The position numbers and the translations under genes are program-made. The notes beneath the pieces are model-generated. The model did no database searches and had not been told where the DNA came from. It worked only from the letters and a program-made list of their open reading frames with translations. A stretch of DNA of 42,507 nt from a virus. The DNA is taken from IMG/VR virus record IMGVR_UViG_3300023276_000595, positions 1 through 42,507 of that record, one strand, 5' to 3'. Below, one piece after another: positions 15,101 through 21,955 of the stretch (position 1 is the stretch's first letter; every line of letters starts with the position of its first letter).

Positions 15101-16312
15101 TTGCCCAATAGCTTTAACTGCACCTGCTACTTCATCAGTAGTAAGTCCTCGTGCTGTGGACAGTTCTGCGATACCTGTAAATAATGCTTTGGTATCTTCT
15201 TTTGTAATCCCTCCTCGGTTAGCTAAAAGCTGAGATAGTGCTTTAGAGTTTTGTACAAGATCACCACCTAGCCGTAAAGTTTCTGCTCTTACAAAAGCAA
15301 TGTTCTCTTTTGCATCTGCTGAGTTATCACTCACTGCAAGCATAGAAGACCTGATACGTTGCATACCCATACCTGTACGAGCTACAGCACCAATACCTTG
15401 CATAGCAGTATAAACACTAAAAGCTGCACCAGCCATTTGCTTTAAACTGCCTGTTAAGCGTTGTTGTGCAAAGTTCTGTTTGTTTTGGAGTCGTAAATTC
15501 TCCTTGTGTATGGCAGATTCTCTTCGTAGGACACTGTTATGCTCATTCATCACATCCTTAAGTTTATGGGCATTTTTAATCTGTCTTAACTCAAGAAGGA
15601 TAGCTTCCCGTCTCTCTTTATTCAGGTCTTGCACAAGAGGAGAGAGTTCAAAAGCATATATCTTAGATAGTCTAGCTGCTTCCTTGTTTTCTGCTCTCAT
15701 AGCTTTAACAGCTTGAGTTTGCTCTTCTTTTTTGAGAGAACGTATAGATTGGATACGTGCCTTACGTTTAGCAGCGTTCTGTTTACGTAGGTTTTCTTCT
15801 TCTTTAATAGCTTGTTTATTAGAATCGGATAACCAAGCATCTAAGCGCTTCTGTTCTGCAGCCTCCGACTTCATCCTTTCAGCTTTCTTAGAGGAGGCTT
15901 CCTTGTCTATACGCATATCCTCCTCTTTTAACGCAGTACTAAATGCCTTTTGCCTATCATTAGCTTCCTTCTGTCTTGCAGTATTCTCCTTCAAAGTTTC
16001 GGCTTGAGCTTTCGTATCCGCTTGTTGTCTAGCAAGTTCAGCGGGAGGTCTTCTTGGACCAAATTCCGAGGTTACTCTCACATCAGAAATATCGGCACCA
16101 AGCGCCTTCTTAACAGATTGCACTTCTTTCTTTAAATCTTTAATCTTGTTCTTTGTTTCAGTGATACCAGACATCTTAAGCTTTAGTGTATCTATACTTG
16201 ATACGGCTTTCTTATAACGCCTGATATTATTAAACATACGTTTCCGTGACTTGAGATCGTCTTGCCACTTAACACTGTTTATTACTGATATTCCCTTTAC
16301 TGAATCTACCAT
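12188..16312 (-). CDS. Tape-measure protein, five exons (four group I introns)
   Basis: Proposed coding segments in transcription order: 16312-15092, 14810-14793, 13854-13847, 13493-13478 and 13216-12188. Joined they give 763 codons in one frame. Exon 1 (407 residues) has a long coiled coil at about 50-290 and then LQGIGAVARTGMGMQRI and DEVAGAVKAIGQMMG. Exons 2-4 supply KTKIQA, EEL and RGQLA; exon 5 opens ERLPGAVQIF and has membrane-like Gly/Ala/Val segments before ending NQSYNGTYY. The joined region reproduces the conserved tape-measure segment (family pattern GK.saEELrGQL.ErlPGA). The gene sits between the tail chaperone and the Dit-like gene. It sets tail length and fills the tube. ATG 16312 has GAGG upstream. 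Confidence 0.88.
13217..13477 (-). ncRNA. Group I intron 4 of tape-measure gene (261 nt, no ORF)
   Basis: It starts TAACGTTGGGTCAGT. Guide GGTCAGT pairs with exon ACTGGCT (7 bp, 8-nt loop). P3/P4 is TAATCGGGGAATCCC, with a P5 hairpin CCACATAATGGTGG. The Q element is GCAATCCTGAGC, the R element AAACGACTATCC (13368-13379 complement) and the S element AAGATATAGTCT (13290-13301 complement). It ends TTTGAATACCATAG, with the terminal G at 13217, followed by GAA CGA TTA (ERL). The R-to-S region is strikingly similar to intron 1. Confidence 0.9.
13478..13493 (-). other. Micro-exon 4 of tape-measure gene (16 nt)
   Basis: TAGAGGACAACTGGCT (minus strand) has its first T completing the Leu codon and then encodes RGQLA. 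Its 3' end ACTGGCT pairs perfectly over 7 positions (including the required U-G and one further G-U) with GGTCAGT in intron 4. The TAG at its start is out of frame in the spliced mRNA. Confidence 0.85.
13494..13846 (-). ncRNA. Group I intron 3 of tape-measure gene (353 nt, no ORF)
   Basis: It starts TAATTTCTAGGTTCC, with the guide GGTTCCTT pairing to exon GAAGAGCT. The P2 hairpin TACACA-GTAA-TGTGTA has the same GTAA tetraloop as intron 2. The P4/P5 region is GCGGGAAACACTTGTAAGGTGTT. The R element is ATCAACGACTATC (13638-13650 complement) and the S element AAGATATAGTCT (13564-13575 complement). It ends CCGAATACAATG with the terminal G at 13494, resembling the td intron end. Confidence 0.82.
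13847..13854 (-). other. Micro-exon 3 of tape-measure gene (8 nt)
   Basis: GAAGAGCT (minus strand) lies between introns 2 and 3 and encodes E, E and the first two bases of L. It pairs with GGTTCCTT of intron 3 (complement of 13837-13830) over 7 of 8 positions with the U-G at the splice site. With the first base of exon 4 it completes CTT (Leu), giving EEL in front of RGQLA. Confidence 0.8.
13855..14792 (-). ncRNA. Group I intron 2 of tape-measure gene (938 nt, encodes HNH nuclease)
   Basis: Order on the minus strand: P1 (exon GGCT with intron GGCC), P2 hairpin AACTA-GTAA-TAGTT, and the P4/P5 region CTGGGAACTCAATAG...CTATTGACAATC with GCAGCGAAGAC. Then come the HNH ORF, the R element GTTCGACGGTCAG (complement of 14078-14090) and the S element GATATGACCTAT (13935-13946). 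P7 has co-changed to GGTCA/TGACC compared with GACTA/TAGTC in the other three introns. After S, the stretch GCGTGGTGACATGTAG closely parallels the td intron. The intron ends ATTGAATTATAAG, with the terminal G at 13855. Boundaries are inferred from exon phase and P1. Confidence 0.82.
14092..14652 (-). CDS. Intron-encoded HNH homing endonuclease (NUMOD4)
   Basis: 186 residues, ATG 14652 with GAGAGGTGTGTT upstream. A NUMOD4-type start (FPNYEINENGIIRN) is followed by the HNH core: KIHRLLAIHFLPEP, then VNHKDGNKLNNSLSNLEWCT with catalytic H, D, N and H/N residues, then NARHAWDTG. The C-terminus (LSEEIVHAVCKFYEDGGMPKEAAARFNLSRQQSTKIKAG) is a helix-turn-helix DNA-binding domain. It lies in the P6-region loop of intron 2, and its stop codon directly abuts the intron R element. 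It presumably cuts the intronless tape-measure gene to drive homing. Confidence 0.92.
   Translation of the reverse strand: MFKTIIDFPNYEINENGIIRNIRLCRTLKMWVSKQGYYVSGLSINGKYHTVKIHRLLAIHFLPEPSEELKAECAVKAPFVVCVNHKDGNKLNNSLSNLEWCTQEFNARHAWDTGLTLPRTGVLNGRAELSEEIVHAVCKFYEDGGMPKEAAARFNLSRQQSTKIKAGLAWKHIWEQYDIKVNRRVK
14793..14810 (-). other. Micro-exon 2 of tape-measure gene (18 nt, KTKIQA)
   Basis: Six codons AAG ACA AAA ATA CAG GCT lie between introns 1 and 2. The encoded KTKIQA matches the KGKvsA step of the tape-measure motif. The 3' end GGCT pairs with GGCC (14784-14781) of intron 2 across an 8-nt loop. Confidence 0.85.
14811..15091 (-). ncRNA. Group I intron 1 of tape-measure gene (281 nt, no ORF)
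   Basis: The core matches the T4 td intron layout. P3/P4 starts TAAACGGGG (complement of 15060-15068), followed by the CCGTGCTAAA element, an R element AACGACTATCC (14977-14987) and an S element AAGATATAGTCT (14883-14894). P7 is GACTA pairing with TAGTC. The 5' exon end GGGT (15095-15092) can pair with GCTC in the intron (15081-15078), with the usual U-G at the splice site, across a 10-nt loop. The intron ends TTGAATATACTTG with the terminal G at 14811. Boundaries leave phase 0. Confidence 0.88.
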
Positions 16313-16344
16313 TTATTTATCCTCACTGTTATATTATCTAACAT

Positions 16345-16353
16345 ATTATACCA
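16345..16353 (-). promoter_or_regulatory. Putative late promoter -10 (TGGTATAAT) for tape measure
   Basis: The minus strand reads GAAACATGGTATAATATG, 33 nt before the tape-measure ATG. It lies just downstream of a terminator that closes the tube/chaperone unit. Same element as at 5588 and 33862. Confidence 0.65.
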
Positions 16354-16376
16354 TGTTTCACAAGTTGAATTTTATG

Positions 16377-16412
16377 TAAAAAGAAACCCGCTACAGTGTT
16401 ATCCGTAGCGGG
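16377..16412 (-). terminator. Rho-independent terminator after tail chaperone
   Basis: A 9-bp stem (acccgctac 16386-16394 with gtagcgggt 16404-16412) is followed on the minus strand by TTCTTTTT. It begins only a few nt after the stop codon of the frameshifted chaperone product (16419), which supports that product's end. Confidence 0.85.
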
Positions 16413-16418
16413 TGTGTG

Positions 16419-17173
16419 TTATCGATTCTTTTTATTTTCATTTTCGTAGTGTGTTTCCCAAGCGGTTTTAACACTACCTTGCATTGTGTTATGTTGGTGT
16501 AGATATAGTAAGTAATCCCAACCACCACCTTCCTCTAGAGATTGAAGAGTTTCACAGAGGTGCTCCTCTTTTAAAACAGACATCAATACATGATCCATCC
16601 AATGAAAGTCTGCTTTTTCAGCCTTTGCAATACATCTTTTTACTATTTCAGGTAACTGATCTTTTGAATCCAGCTTGTCATCCGGCTCAAATCTAAGCTT
16701 TTTATAAAAGGGCTGAAAGATTGCTCTAACACATCAGCACACACTTTGAATACATCTCCCATATCATCAAAATCTTCATCTAAATCTACAGCCTTACCAT
16801 CTACTGTTGTCTTGGATAGGAGCAGTTCGATAATATCTACAAATTGTCCATTATCCATACTAGAGAATAAAAGCATAAGTGCTTCTGTGATTCCACTTAC
16901 ATCTGCATCTTCTCCGAGATCTTTAAATACTGCGCTAATTGGAACAGCAAATGCATTACCTAAGATTGGTACAAGGGTGATTGTTTCACGAATACCAAAC
17001 TTCTTAATCACATAAGTGCGCTCACCGATTTTAACTTCATTGCGGTTTTTATGGAACGCTGCTGTGAGGTCTTTTAGTAAAGGCTCAGTACCTACACTTT
17101 TTTGATTATCTTCAAAATCTTGTGCGAAATCTTTCTGCTTCTTCATAAAAGCATCTAATTTATCATTTGCCAT
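16419..17173 (-). CDS. Tail assembly chaperone, -1 frameshift fusion (gpGT-like)
   Basis: At CCCTTTT (16712-16706) a -1 slip moves the ribosome into a frame open for about 97 codons. That extension has YKKLRFEPDDKLDSKD, HWMDHVLMSVLKEEHLCETL, GGGWDYLLYLHQHN and the end NENKKNR, stopping at 16419-16421. The extension has no start codon or ribosome-binding site of its own at its head. The alternate frame is closed by TGA shortly upstream, so access is only through the slip. In lambda-like and Mu-like phages the shifted form binds the tape measure while the short form binds tube subunits. Confidence 0.78.
16643..17173 (-). CDS. Tail assembly chaperone, short (unshifted) form
   Basis: 176 residues from ATG 17173 (AAAAGGAGAAACAA upstream); an in-frame ATG at 17200 has no ribosome-binding site. 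It starts MANDKLDAFMKKQKDFAQDFE and has a folded domain containing ERTYVIKKFGIRETITLVPILG, then LMLLFSSMDNGQFVDIIELLLSKT. It is located between the tube and tape-measure genes, where the gpG/gpG-T-type chaperone pair lies in almost all long-tailed phages. The sequence after SFSPF is read only in the unshifted frame and ends soon after. Function is assigned mainly by position and the frameshift. Confidence 0.8.
   Translation of the reverse strand: MANDKLDAFMKKQKDFAQDFEDNQKSVGTEPLLKDLTAAFHKNRNEVKIGERTYVIKKFGIRETITLVPILGNAFAVPISAVFKDLGEDADVSGITEALMLLFSSMDNGQFVDIIELLLSKTTVDGKAVDLDEDFDDMGDVFKVCADVLEQSFSPFIKSLDLSRMTSWIQKISYLK
16706..16712 (-). promoter_or_regulatory. Programmed -1 frameshift slippery heptamer C CCT TTT
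   Basis: The minus strand reads AGC CCT TTT ATA AAA AGC in the zero frame. The heptamer C-CCT-TTT fits X-XXY-YYZ and lets Pro-Phe codons re-pair as CCC-TTT. It joins the two chaperone frames inside the short window where both are open. Confidence 0.72.
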
Positions 17174-17192
17174 TTGTTTCTCCTTTTGATAG

Positions 17193-17226
17193 GATTGCAC
17201 CGATGGCGTTTAGCTATGGTGCAATC
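17193..17226 (-). promoter_or_regulatory. Stable hairpin in the chaperone leader
   Basis: A perfect 9-bp inverted repeat, gattgcacc (17193-17201) and ggtgcaatc (17218-17226), with a 16-nt loop lies about 20 nt before the chaperone start codon. There is no T-run on the minus strand, so it is more likely an RNA-stability or translation-control element than a terminator. Confidence 0.5.
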
Positions 17227-17257
17227 TTTTAAAATTTGTACATTCCTTGTTAGATTA

Positions 17258-17277
17258 AAGCCTCATCCTTGAGGCTT
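17258..17277 (-). terminator. Hairpin downstream of tail tube gene
   Basis: aagcctca (17258-17265) and tgaggctt (17270-17277) form an 8-bp stem with a 4-nt loop just after the tube stop codon. On the minus strand it is followed by TAATCT rather than a clear T-run, so termination would be partial. It may reduce chaperone relative to tube expression. Confidence 0.5.
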
Positions 17278-17286
17278 GGTTTTTTA

Positions 17287-17730
17287 CTAAATTAAGCTAG
17301 TTGTTGGTTGCGGGGATGCAGTGAAGATAGAAGGAGCCCCCCCAAGAAACATGTCTACAGAAGCTATATTCATAACCCAAGTACGACTCTCTGGTGTTTC
17401 CCCTAAACTAATATCGGGTTGTGTAGCGACCATACCCCAAGTAGTTAGTGCCTTTCCTGTATTCAAACACTGGAAAGAAACTGGTACTTGGTACGAAACA
17501 AAGGCAGCCGCTTCCATAAATCTATCGTACTCAGTTCCGTACAGTAGATCGAATGAAAGTGTACCAGAACTCTTGTTTGATTTTGCAAAAATTATTTCCC
17601 CGTCACTCCCTTCGACTACAGAGGAGACGTCATTTGTTCTAGAGATTACAATTTTATTATCCCCAAACCCCTTGATTGGAATAAGACCAATTTGAAGTAA
17701 TACCCGTGAACTATCATATGTTGTTGACAT
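17287..17730 (-). CDS. Tail tube protein (DUF3277-like)
   Basis: 147 residues. It starts MSTTYDSSRVLLQIGLIPIKGFGDNKIVISRTND and contains GSDGEIIFAKSNKSSGTLSFDLLYGTEYDRFM, typical of the DUF3277 tube family ('v.G..Ge.v.s.n.d.sG.v...l...s..n..l'). It polymerises into the inner tube beneath the sheath, whose gene lies immediately upstream with an 11-nt gap. Confidence 0.88.
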   Translation of the reverse strand: MSTTYDSSRVLLQIGLIPIKGFGDNKIVISRTNDVSSVVEGSDGEIIFAKSNKSSGTLSFDLLYGTEYDRFMEAAAFVSYQVPVSFQCLNTGKALTTWGMVATQPDISLGETPESRTWVMNIASVDMFLGGAPSIFTASPQPTTSLI

Positions 17731-17741
17731 CTATTTTCTCC

Positions 17742-19133
17742 TTAAGAAGCTGTGCGGTTATTTACAATGAATGCGGTAGAGTCAATATGGTGAATAGACC
17801 CACTGTAGACTATGCTAATAGAGAAACCTTCCCAAAGTCTTTGACCGATTGCATTGTTTGTCTGACTAGCTCGTGTAGAGGAATCAACAATAGGATTGTA
17901 GTTTATTTGATTACCAGCAGAATCCTCCCCAAATCCAGTTAAGATAGTACCACCTGCAATACCCACATTGATGACATCTGTGAACAAGTTAGCCCTAACA
18001 ATAGCAATACCTTCATCGCTGTACGCAAGAGCAGAAGACTGAGTGGCAAAGTTCTTCATTGTTGTGTACATGGACTCTTGAGAACGAGCCTTAAGCCAAA
18101 GTCCCATGCGACTTCTGTCCAAATAGTCGGAATTTGCAACCCAACCATGGAACACACTACCAAAACCATACTCTTTGATATAGAAGTTTGCTGCCTTTGC
18201 TGTTAGAGCAATTCTTTTACTAGCGGAGATGGTATCATAAGGGATACCAGCAAGCTCTTGCAGATTAAGGGTGAAATTGGTGCTGGGTGCCTGACGTGCA
18301 AAAGTGCCAATCAAACTACCTTCTGCAAATTTTGTATCTGCTACTGTAGAGTACAAACCACAGCTATATTGATAGCTTGAAGCTGCAAGTTTATAAAAAA
18401 TGTCGCTTGTTGCCAGTGGGTCATAAGCCTTTGCATCTTGTGAACTGTACACGTACAGAATGTCATTACTCTCTGCATAACCTGCGTATGCTTGTTGATC
18501 AACAATCTTGTGGCTTTCACCTGATACGATTGCAAAATCTGAGTATTCATCTTCAATCTCAGCAAGTACATCAACAACCGACTCACCAGTTGTAGTGTAG
18601 ATTGTAGTATTCTGCGCCACACCAAAGGATGTAGGCAAGGTGTCATCATCCAAGGTGATGGTTACAAGACCGTTTTCATCTGAAGTAGTAGTTAAGACAG
18701 TTATACCTGAAATTGTACCAAGTGCCGCTGCCAAACCATCTCCAAGTGCTTGTGCGTCCCCTACGGCACCAGCGAGTACTACGTACTCAGCTGTTTCAGC
18801 AATACCATCAATTTTAGTGTAAACAGATAGTGTATCGTCCTCTACAGCATTTACGTCTACTTGTACAGTATATGCACTCGGTGCAGCTCTACCTAAGATC
18901 ATAGTTGCTGGTGCTTGTGTCCCTGAGAACAAACCTAGAGCGAATTCATATGATGGACTGTTTGTTGCAAATCCTGCATCAAGAAGTTCACTAGCTGAAG
19001 TATAGGCTACTTGTCGTGTGTTAAAAATGTTGTGGTGTGCTACGAACAACGGAGTAGAGAAGCCTGCTACGGAGATCGCTCTTCCACCATAAACCACGTT
19101 CACGGAAATCGTGTCTTTTATATAATTGGCCAA
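17742..19133 (-). CDS. Contractile tail sheath protein (DUF3383-like)
   Basis: 463 residues. It opens with ISVNVVYGGRAISVAGFSTPLFVAHH and has SASELLDAGF...SPSYEFALGLFSGTQAP, RMGLWLKARSQESMYTTMKNF, LFTDVINVGIAGGTILTGFGEDSAGN and the ending IVYSGSIHHIDSTAFIVN. This is the pattern of the DUF3383 sheath family, which identifies the phage as a myovirus. It carries a TGGTATACT-type promoter about 100 nt upstream. Confidence 0.92.
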   Translation of the reverse strand: MANYIKDTISVNVVYGGRAISVAGFSTPLFVAHHNIFNTRQVAYTSASELLDAGFATNSPSYEFALGLFSGTQAPATMILGRAAPSAYTVQVDVNAVEDDTLSVYTKIDGIAETAEYVVLAGAVGDAQALGDGLAAALGTISGITVLTTTSDENGLVTITLDDDTLPTSFGVAQNTTIYTTTGESVVDVLAEIEDEYSDFAIVSGESHKIVDQQAYAGYAESNDILYVYSSQDAKAYDPLATSDIFYKLAASSYQYSCGLYSTVADTKFAEGSLIGTFARQAPSTNFTLNLQELAGIPYDTISASKRIALTAKAANFYIKEYGFGSVFHGWVANSDYLDRSRMGLWLKARSQESMYTTMKNFATQSSALAYSDEGIAIVRANLFTDVINVGIAGGTILTGFGEDSAGNQINYNPIVDSSTRASQTNNAIGQRLWEGFSISIVYSGSIHHIDSTAFIVNNRTAS

Positions 19134-19231
19134 TTTTATTATCCTTCTTAGTTTATACTATAAGACTACCTACCTAATGGAATAGGTAAATAATTTAATA
19201 TTAATCTTTACTTTGTTAGCTAACAAGTGAT

Positions 19232-19240
19232 AGTATACCA
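19232..19240 (-). promoter_or_regulatory. Putative late promoter -10 (TGGTATACT) for sheath
   Basis: The minus strand reads TTTCGTGGTATACTATC. This is a one-base variant of the TGGTATAAT element shared with other minus-strand genes, about 100 nt upstream of the sheath ATG. Confidence 0.6.
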
Positions 19241-19264
19241 CGAAACAGAGGTGTATTGAAATCT

Positions 19265-19293
19265 TTGTAATTATTACTGTTTACTGTTATAAT
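19265..19293 (+). promoter_or_regulatory. Sigma70-type promoter for the opposite-strand endonuclease pair
   Basis: TTGTAA (19265-19270), 17-bp spacer, TATAAT (19288-19293). It lies 33 nt upstream of the ATG at 19326. Confidence 0.7.
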
Positions 19294-19325
19294 GGTTTAT
19301 CAGTATATAATTGAAAGGTGAAGCT

Positions 19326-19511
19326 ATGATTAAATATAAATATCAAGATGTATTAAGTATTGAAGGATTTCGTATATTAGAGGATCTGTTGTCAGGTAAA
19401 ATAACAGATAAGAGTTTCCACAGTAAACGGTGGTATGCACGTAAGAATAAAAATATTAAAGTTCTTATAGACTTAGCCTCTGCGTGGGAGTTATATAAAC
19501 TTGAAAAGTAA
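19326..19511 (+). CDS. Small protein of unknown function upstream of endonuclease
   Basis: 61 residues from ATG 19326 (GAAAGGTGAAGCT upstream); a TTG at 19311 is inside the ribosome-binding region. The product MIKYKYQDVLSIEGFRILEDL...KSFHSKRWYARKNKNIKVLIDLASAWELYKLEK is basic, helical and not recognised. Its 3' end overlaps the TTG start of the next gene by 11 nt, so it probably drives coupled translation of that gene. Confidence 0.65.
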   Translation: MIKYKYQDVLSIEGFRILEDLLSGKITDKSFHSKRWYARKNKNIKVLIDLASAWELYKLEK

Positions 19512-20775
19512 AGAAGACAGTTTTATTGGTAGTACTTTTCCTACACCAAAAGGGGCAATTGTAACTGTGGTCTCAAGTAGTAACGTAGTTTGGAGATGTA
19601 AGAAGTACCTTTGCGAGTGTAGTTTGTGCTCTAAGGATAAAGAACTATTCCCTAATCTTTTCCCTGTTGTTAAAAGTTCTTTACTTAGTGGTAGCGTACC
19701 TTGTGGGTGTTCTAAGAGAACTAAATGGACAGCAAGTCAAAATAAGGTACGTATAGAAAGGAAGTGTGTTGCACTAGGACTCCGATTCATAGGCTTTATA
19801 GGGGAGTACATAGGGAAAGATACTAAAATAGAGGTTATAGACGGGTTGACAGAGGAGAAGATAAAAGAGTGTACAGTCTATATGTTTTTACACAAGTACT
19901 ACTCGTATACTAAAACACTAACTAAGACCACTAATCCTACTGTAATCACTAAACCTACTAAAAGTACCACTATAAAAGGTAAAAATGAGGATAGACATAT
20001 AGTAGATTTTATTAATGCTGGGTTCTCTCCTTTAGATACCTTTAAAAGAAGTACAACAAGGGTTGATTCTAAAGGGTGTAGTACTTATTTTGACTGGACT
20101 TGCCACATATGCTCGGATGACAACTATGTGAAAGCAGGTTTATGTACTGGGTTATTCTCATCTTCTATGGGAGATTTAAAGAAAGGTAAGAAGTCTTGCA
20201 GGTGTTCACCAAACTACAGGTACAAGGAAGGTCAGCGAGAGTTCCAAATAAAAACATTGCTTGAAAAAGAAGGTGCAATATTCTTGAGGTGGAAAACTGA
20301 TAGTAGGGACTCTTATAGCAAGTTTGAGTGGATGTGTTCTGAAGGCCACTTCTGTGAAACAGCTGTTTATAGTTTTGTTAATAATAATGCTAGATGCCTA
20401 ACATGTGCACAAGAAGCAGGAGATTGGGGTTACTACCCTGATCGTGTAAACGAGGTTGATAATTTATATCTGTTATCATTCAAATCCGAAACAGAAGCTT
20501 TTCTCAAAGTAGGTAGGTCATTTGATGTAAAAGAAAGAATGCGAGAGTTCTTAAAGTACTACGAAGTAGAGGTTATTACAACCTACCAGAACTGCCATCA
20601 GAAAATATTCGATACTGAACAAGATATCCACTCTTATCTTAAATCTCTTAACTATCACTACACACCTAAAGTTGAATTTGGTGGCAGTGTAAAAGAGTGT
20701 TTTAAATTAGAGGCTCTTTCTACAGCCGAGGATATTTTCTACGACTTACAACTACCTATAGGTTTTATCGAATAA
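19501..20775 (+). CDS. Putative homing endonuclease, zinc-finger repeats plus T5orf172/GIY-YIG-like domain
   Basis: 424 residues, probable TTG start 19501 with GGGAG upstream; no suitable ATG exists. Three Cys clusters look like treble-clef DNA-binding repeats: WRCKKYLCECSLC...CGC, FDWTCHICSDDN...KKSCRCS and FEWMCSEGHF...CLTC. The C-terminal 110 residues (LYLLSFKSETEAFLKVGRSFDVKERMREF ... FDTEQDIHSYL ... FGGSVKECFKL) fit the T5orf172 branch of the GIY-YIG superfamily. That is a K-V-G-R-S-x-D-x-x-x-R motif and a later E. It is a self-contained plus-strand cassette (promoter, two genes, terminator) wedged between minus-strand neck and sheath genes. Confidence 0.78.
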   Translation: MKSKEDSFIGSTFPTPKGAIVTVVSSSNVVWRCKKYLCECSLCSKDKELFPNLFPVVKSSLLSGSVPCGCSKRTKWTASQNKVRIERKCVALGLRFIGFIGEYIGKDTKIEVIDGLTEEKIKECTVYMFLHKYYSYTKTLTKTTNPTVITKPTKSTTIKGKNEDRHIVDFINAGFSPLDTFKRSTTRVDSKGCSTYFDWTCHICSDDNYVKAGLCTGLFSSSMGDLKKGKKSCRCSPNYRYKEGQREFQIKTLLEKEGAIFLRWKTDSRDSYSKFEWMCSEGHFCETAVYSFVNNNARCLTCAQEAGDWGYYPDRVNEVDNLYLLSFKSETEAFLKVGRSFDVKERMREFLKYYEVEVITTYQNCHQKIFDTEQDIHSYLKSLNYHYTPKVEFGGSVKECFKLEALSTAEDIFYDLQLPIGFIE

Positions 20776-20777
20776 AC

Positions 20778-20799
20778 AAAGGAGCCGCGAGGCTCCTTC
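20778..20799 (+). terminator. Terminator after endonuclease cassette
   Basis: Stem aaggagcc/ggctcctt with a GCGA loop begins 3 nt after the stop codon. The following run is C/T rich (ttcctctcc) rather than pure T, so efficiency is uncertain. It separates the plus cassette from the convergent neck gene at 20812. Confidence 0.65.
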
Positions 20800-20811
20800 C
20801 TCTCCCCTCCA

Positions 20812-21402
20812 TCACACACTTCCGTCTGCCACACCCTCCCCCTCAACATCATCTCTCGTAGGATCACCTCCTACCGCAAATCCATAACTAATACTATCAA
20901 GTGTGTTAACAATCTTACTTTTCTTAGCTACATAATTCACTATCAATGTAACAGATCTCCTCTCCTCCCAGTCGCCTCCATTATCGGTAGGGACGGACGT
21001 ATCTGTAGGATCACTAATCGAAATCACACCAATATCAGCTTTACTAAAGAATTCAAACCAAAAGTCCTCTAAGTGTCTGTGTGTTGCAAGTTCATTTAGA
21101 TAACTCTCTGGGTCTTCTGATGCTGCTGTAATTCTAAAGCTATGATTGTACGAGAAGATAGTATCTTGAATATAATTATCATCTATTGCATTATAATAAA
21201 TCTCCTCTCCCATAGGCGATACCCCTTGCAGAGAAGTTGTGATTGATTCTACCAAAGCAAATTTTACACCTACTTTCGGTAAGTCTTTGTAATTTCTAAA
21301 AATCTTTCTTGAATTATCCAGTGTAAAAAGTGCTTTACCAATTTGCAACATCACTTGGTCTCTTTTATCTTGTAACTCAAGTACATCTGTATATCTAGGC
21401 AT
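20812..21402 (-). CDS. Tail terminator / neck protein (LIC_12616-like)
   Basis: 196 residues. It has ALFTLDNSRKIFRNYKDLPKVG...YYNAIDDNYIQDTIFSYNHSFRITAASEDPESYLNELATHRHLEDFWFEFFSKADIGVISI and then WEERRSVTLIVNYV. This combination of an N-terminal pilus-like start and a 'rr..l.l.v.y' end is that of phage neck/tail terminator proteins. It caps the tube and sheath. Gene order (gp10-like, neck, terminator, sheath, tube) supports it. The endonuclease cassette interrupts its linkage to the sheath gene. Confidence 0.72.
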   Translation of the reverse strand: MPRYTDVLELQDKRDQVMLQIGKALFTLDNSRKIFRNYKDLPKVGVKFALVESITTSLQGVSPMGEEIYYNAIDDNYIQDTIFSYNHSFRITAASEDPESYLNELATHRHLEDFWFEFFSKADIGVISISDPTDTSVPTDNGGDWEERRSVTLIVNYVAKKSKIVNTLDSISYGFAVGGDPTRDDVEGEGVADGSV

Positions 21403-21403
21403 T

Positions 21404-21943
21404 TTATATATTCTCCCCTACCCAAGAAGCTTCCCACGCACCATCTTTCAGTGCGGCTTTAGTGGAAATCTGCGGCTCTAATAAACTTGTATCAGGGAAT
21501 TGTGGCAATCCATCTGTATTCTCTAAACTTTGTGCTTTAACTATAAGCGCTTCACAATGATTAATAACACCTGTGTTTCTTATATAGCTACGTTCAACGG
21601 TAAACCATCCACCTGATCCAGAGGGAATATACCCATTCAGCTCTGAATAACTATCTGGAATGAAAATTACATCGCTGAGTAGGTTGGTATTGTCTGTTGC
21701 TTTAAATAACCCAGTGTTTGAAAAAATCGTGAATGCTTGTGTGTTGCTACTACCCTCAGGTAATGCTTTTAAGTCTGCATCTTTTAAACTTTGTAATGTA
21801 CACTCTTCTGCTGCTAACCTTGTGAATTCATACGACTCAGTGTTATTTGCAAAAGGGTTGTTTGCATCCACTACACTTGTAACAAGTTTTCTTCTGCACA
21901 TGGGTACTGGAAATCTCTTTATTAGTGTTCTACCTCTGATCAT
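21404..21943 (-). CDS. Neck / head-tail connector protein, function inferred from position
   Basis: 179 residues, ATG 21943 with AATAGGAGAACAAA upstream. The product is beta-rich (FTIFSNTGLFKATDNTN, SDVIFIPDSYSELNGYIPSGSGGWFTVERSYI, INHCEALIVKAQ) and has no recognisable motif. It lies between an HK97 gp10-like gene and the tail terminator with near-zero spacing, which is where collar or adaptor genes are found in E217-like phages. Confidence 0.6.
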   Translation of the reverse strand: MIRGRTLIKRFPVPMCRRKLVTSVVDANNPFANNTESYEFTRLAAEECTLQSLKDADLKALPEGSSNTQAFTIFSNTGLFKATDNTNLLSDVIFIPDSYSELNGYIPSGSGGWFTVERSYIRNTGVINHCEALIVKAQSLENTDGLPQFPDTSLLEPQISTKAALKDGAWEASWVGENI

Positions 21944-21955
21944 TTTGTTCTCCTA

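Noticed and set aside
12188-16312. Tape-measure gene as a decayed pseudogene, or as two separate genes (15011-16312 and 12188-13126).
   Set aside because: The last 26 residues of the first frame are intron read-through, and the apparent start of the second at 13126 lies inside exon 5. Removal of four well-formed group I introns restores one intact frame with the conserved motif.
19501-20775. Start the zinc-finger nuclease at a downstream ATG instead of TTG 19501.
   Set aside because: The next ATG codons in the frame lie well inside the first Cys cluster or beyond it and have no ribosome-binding site; GGGAG is correctly spaced for TTG.
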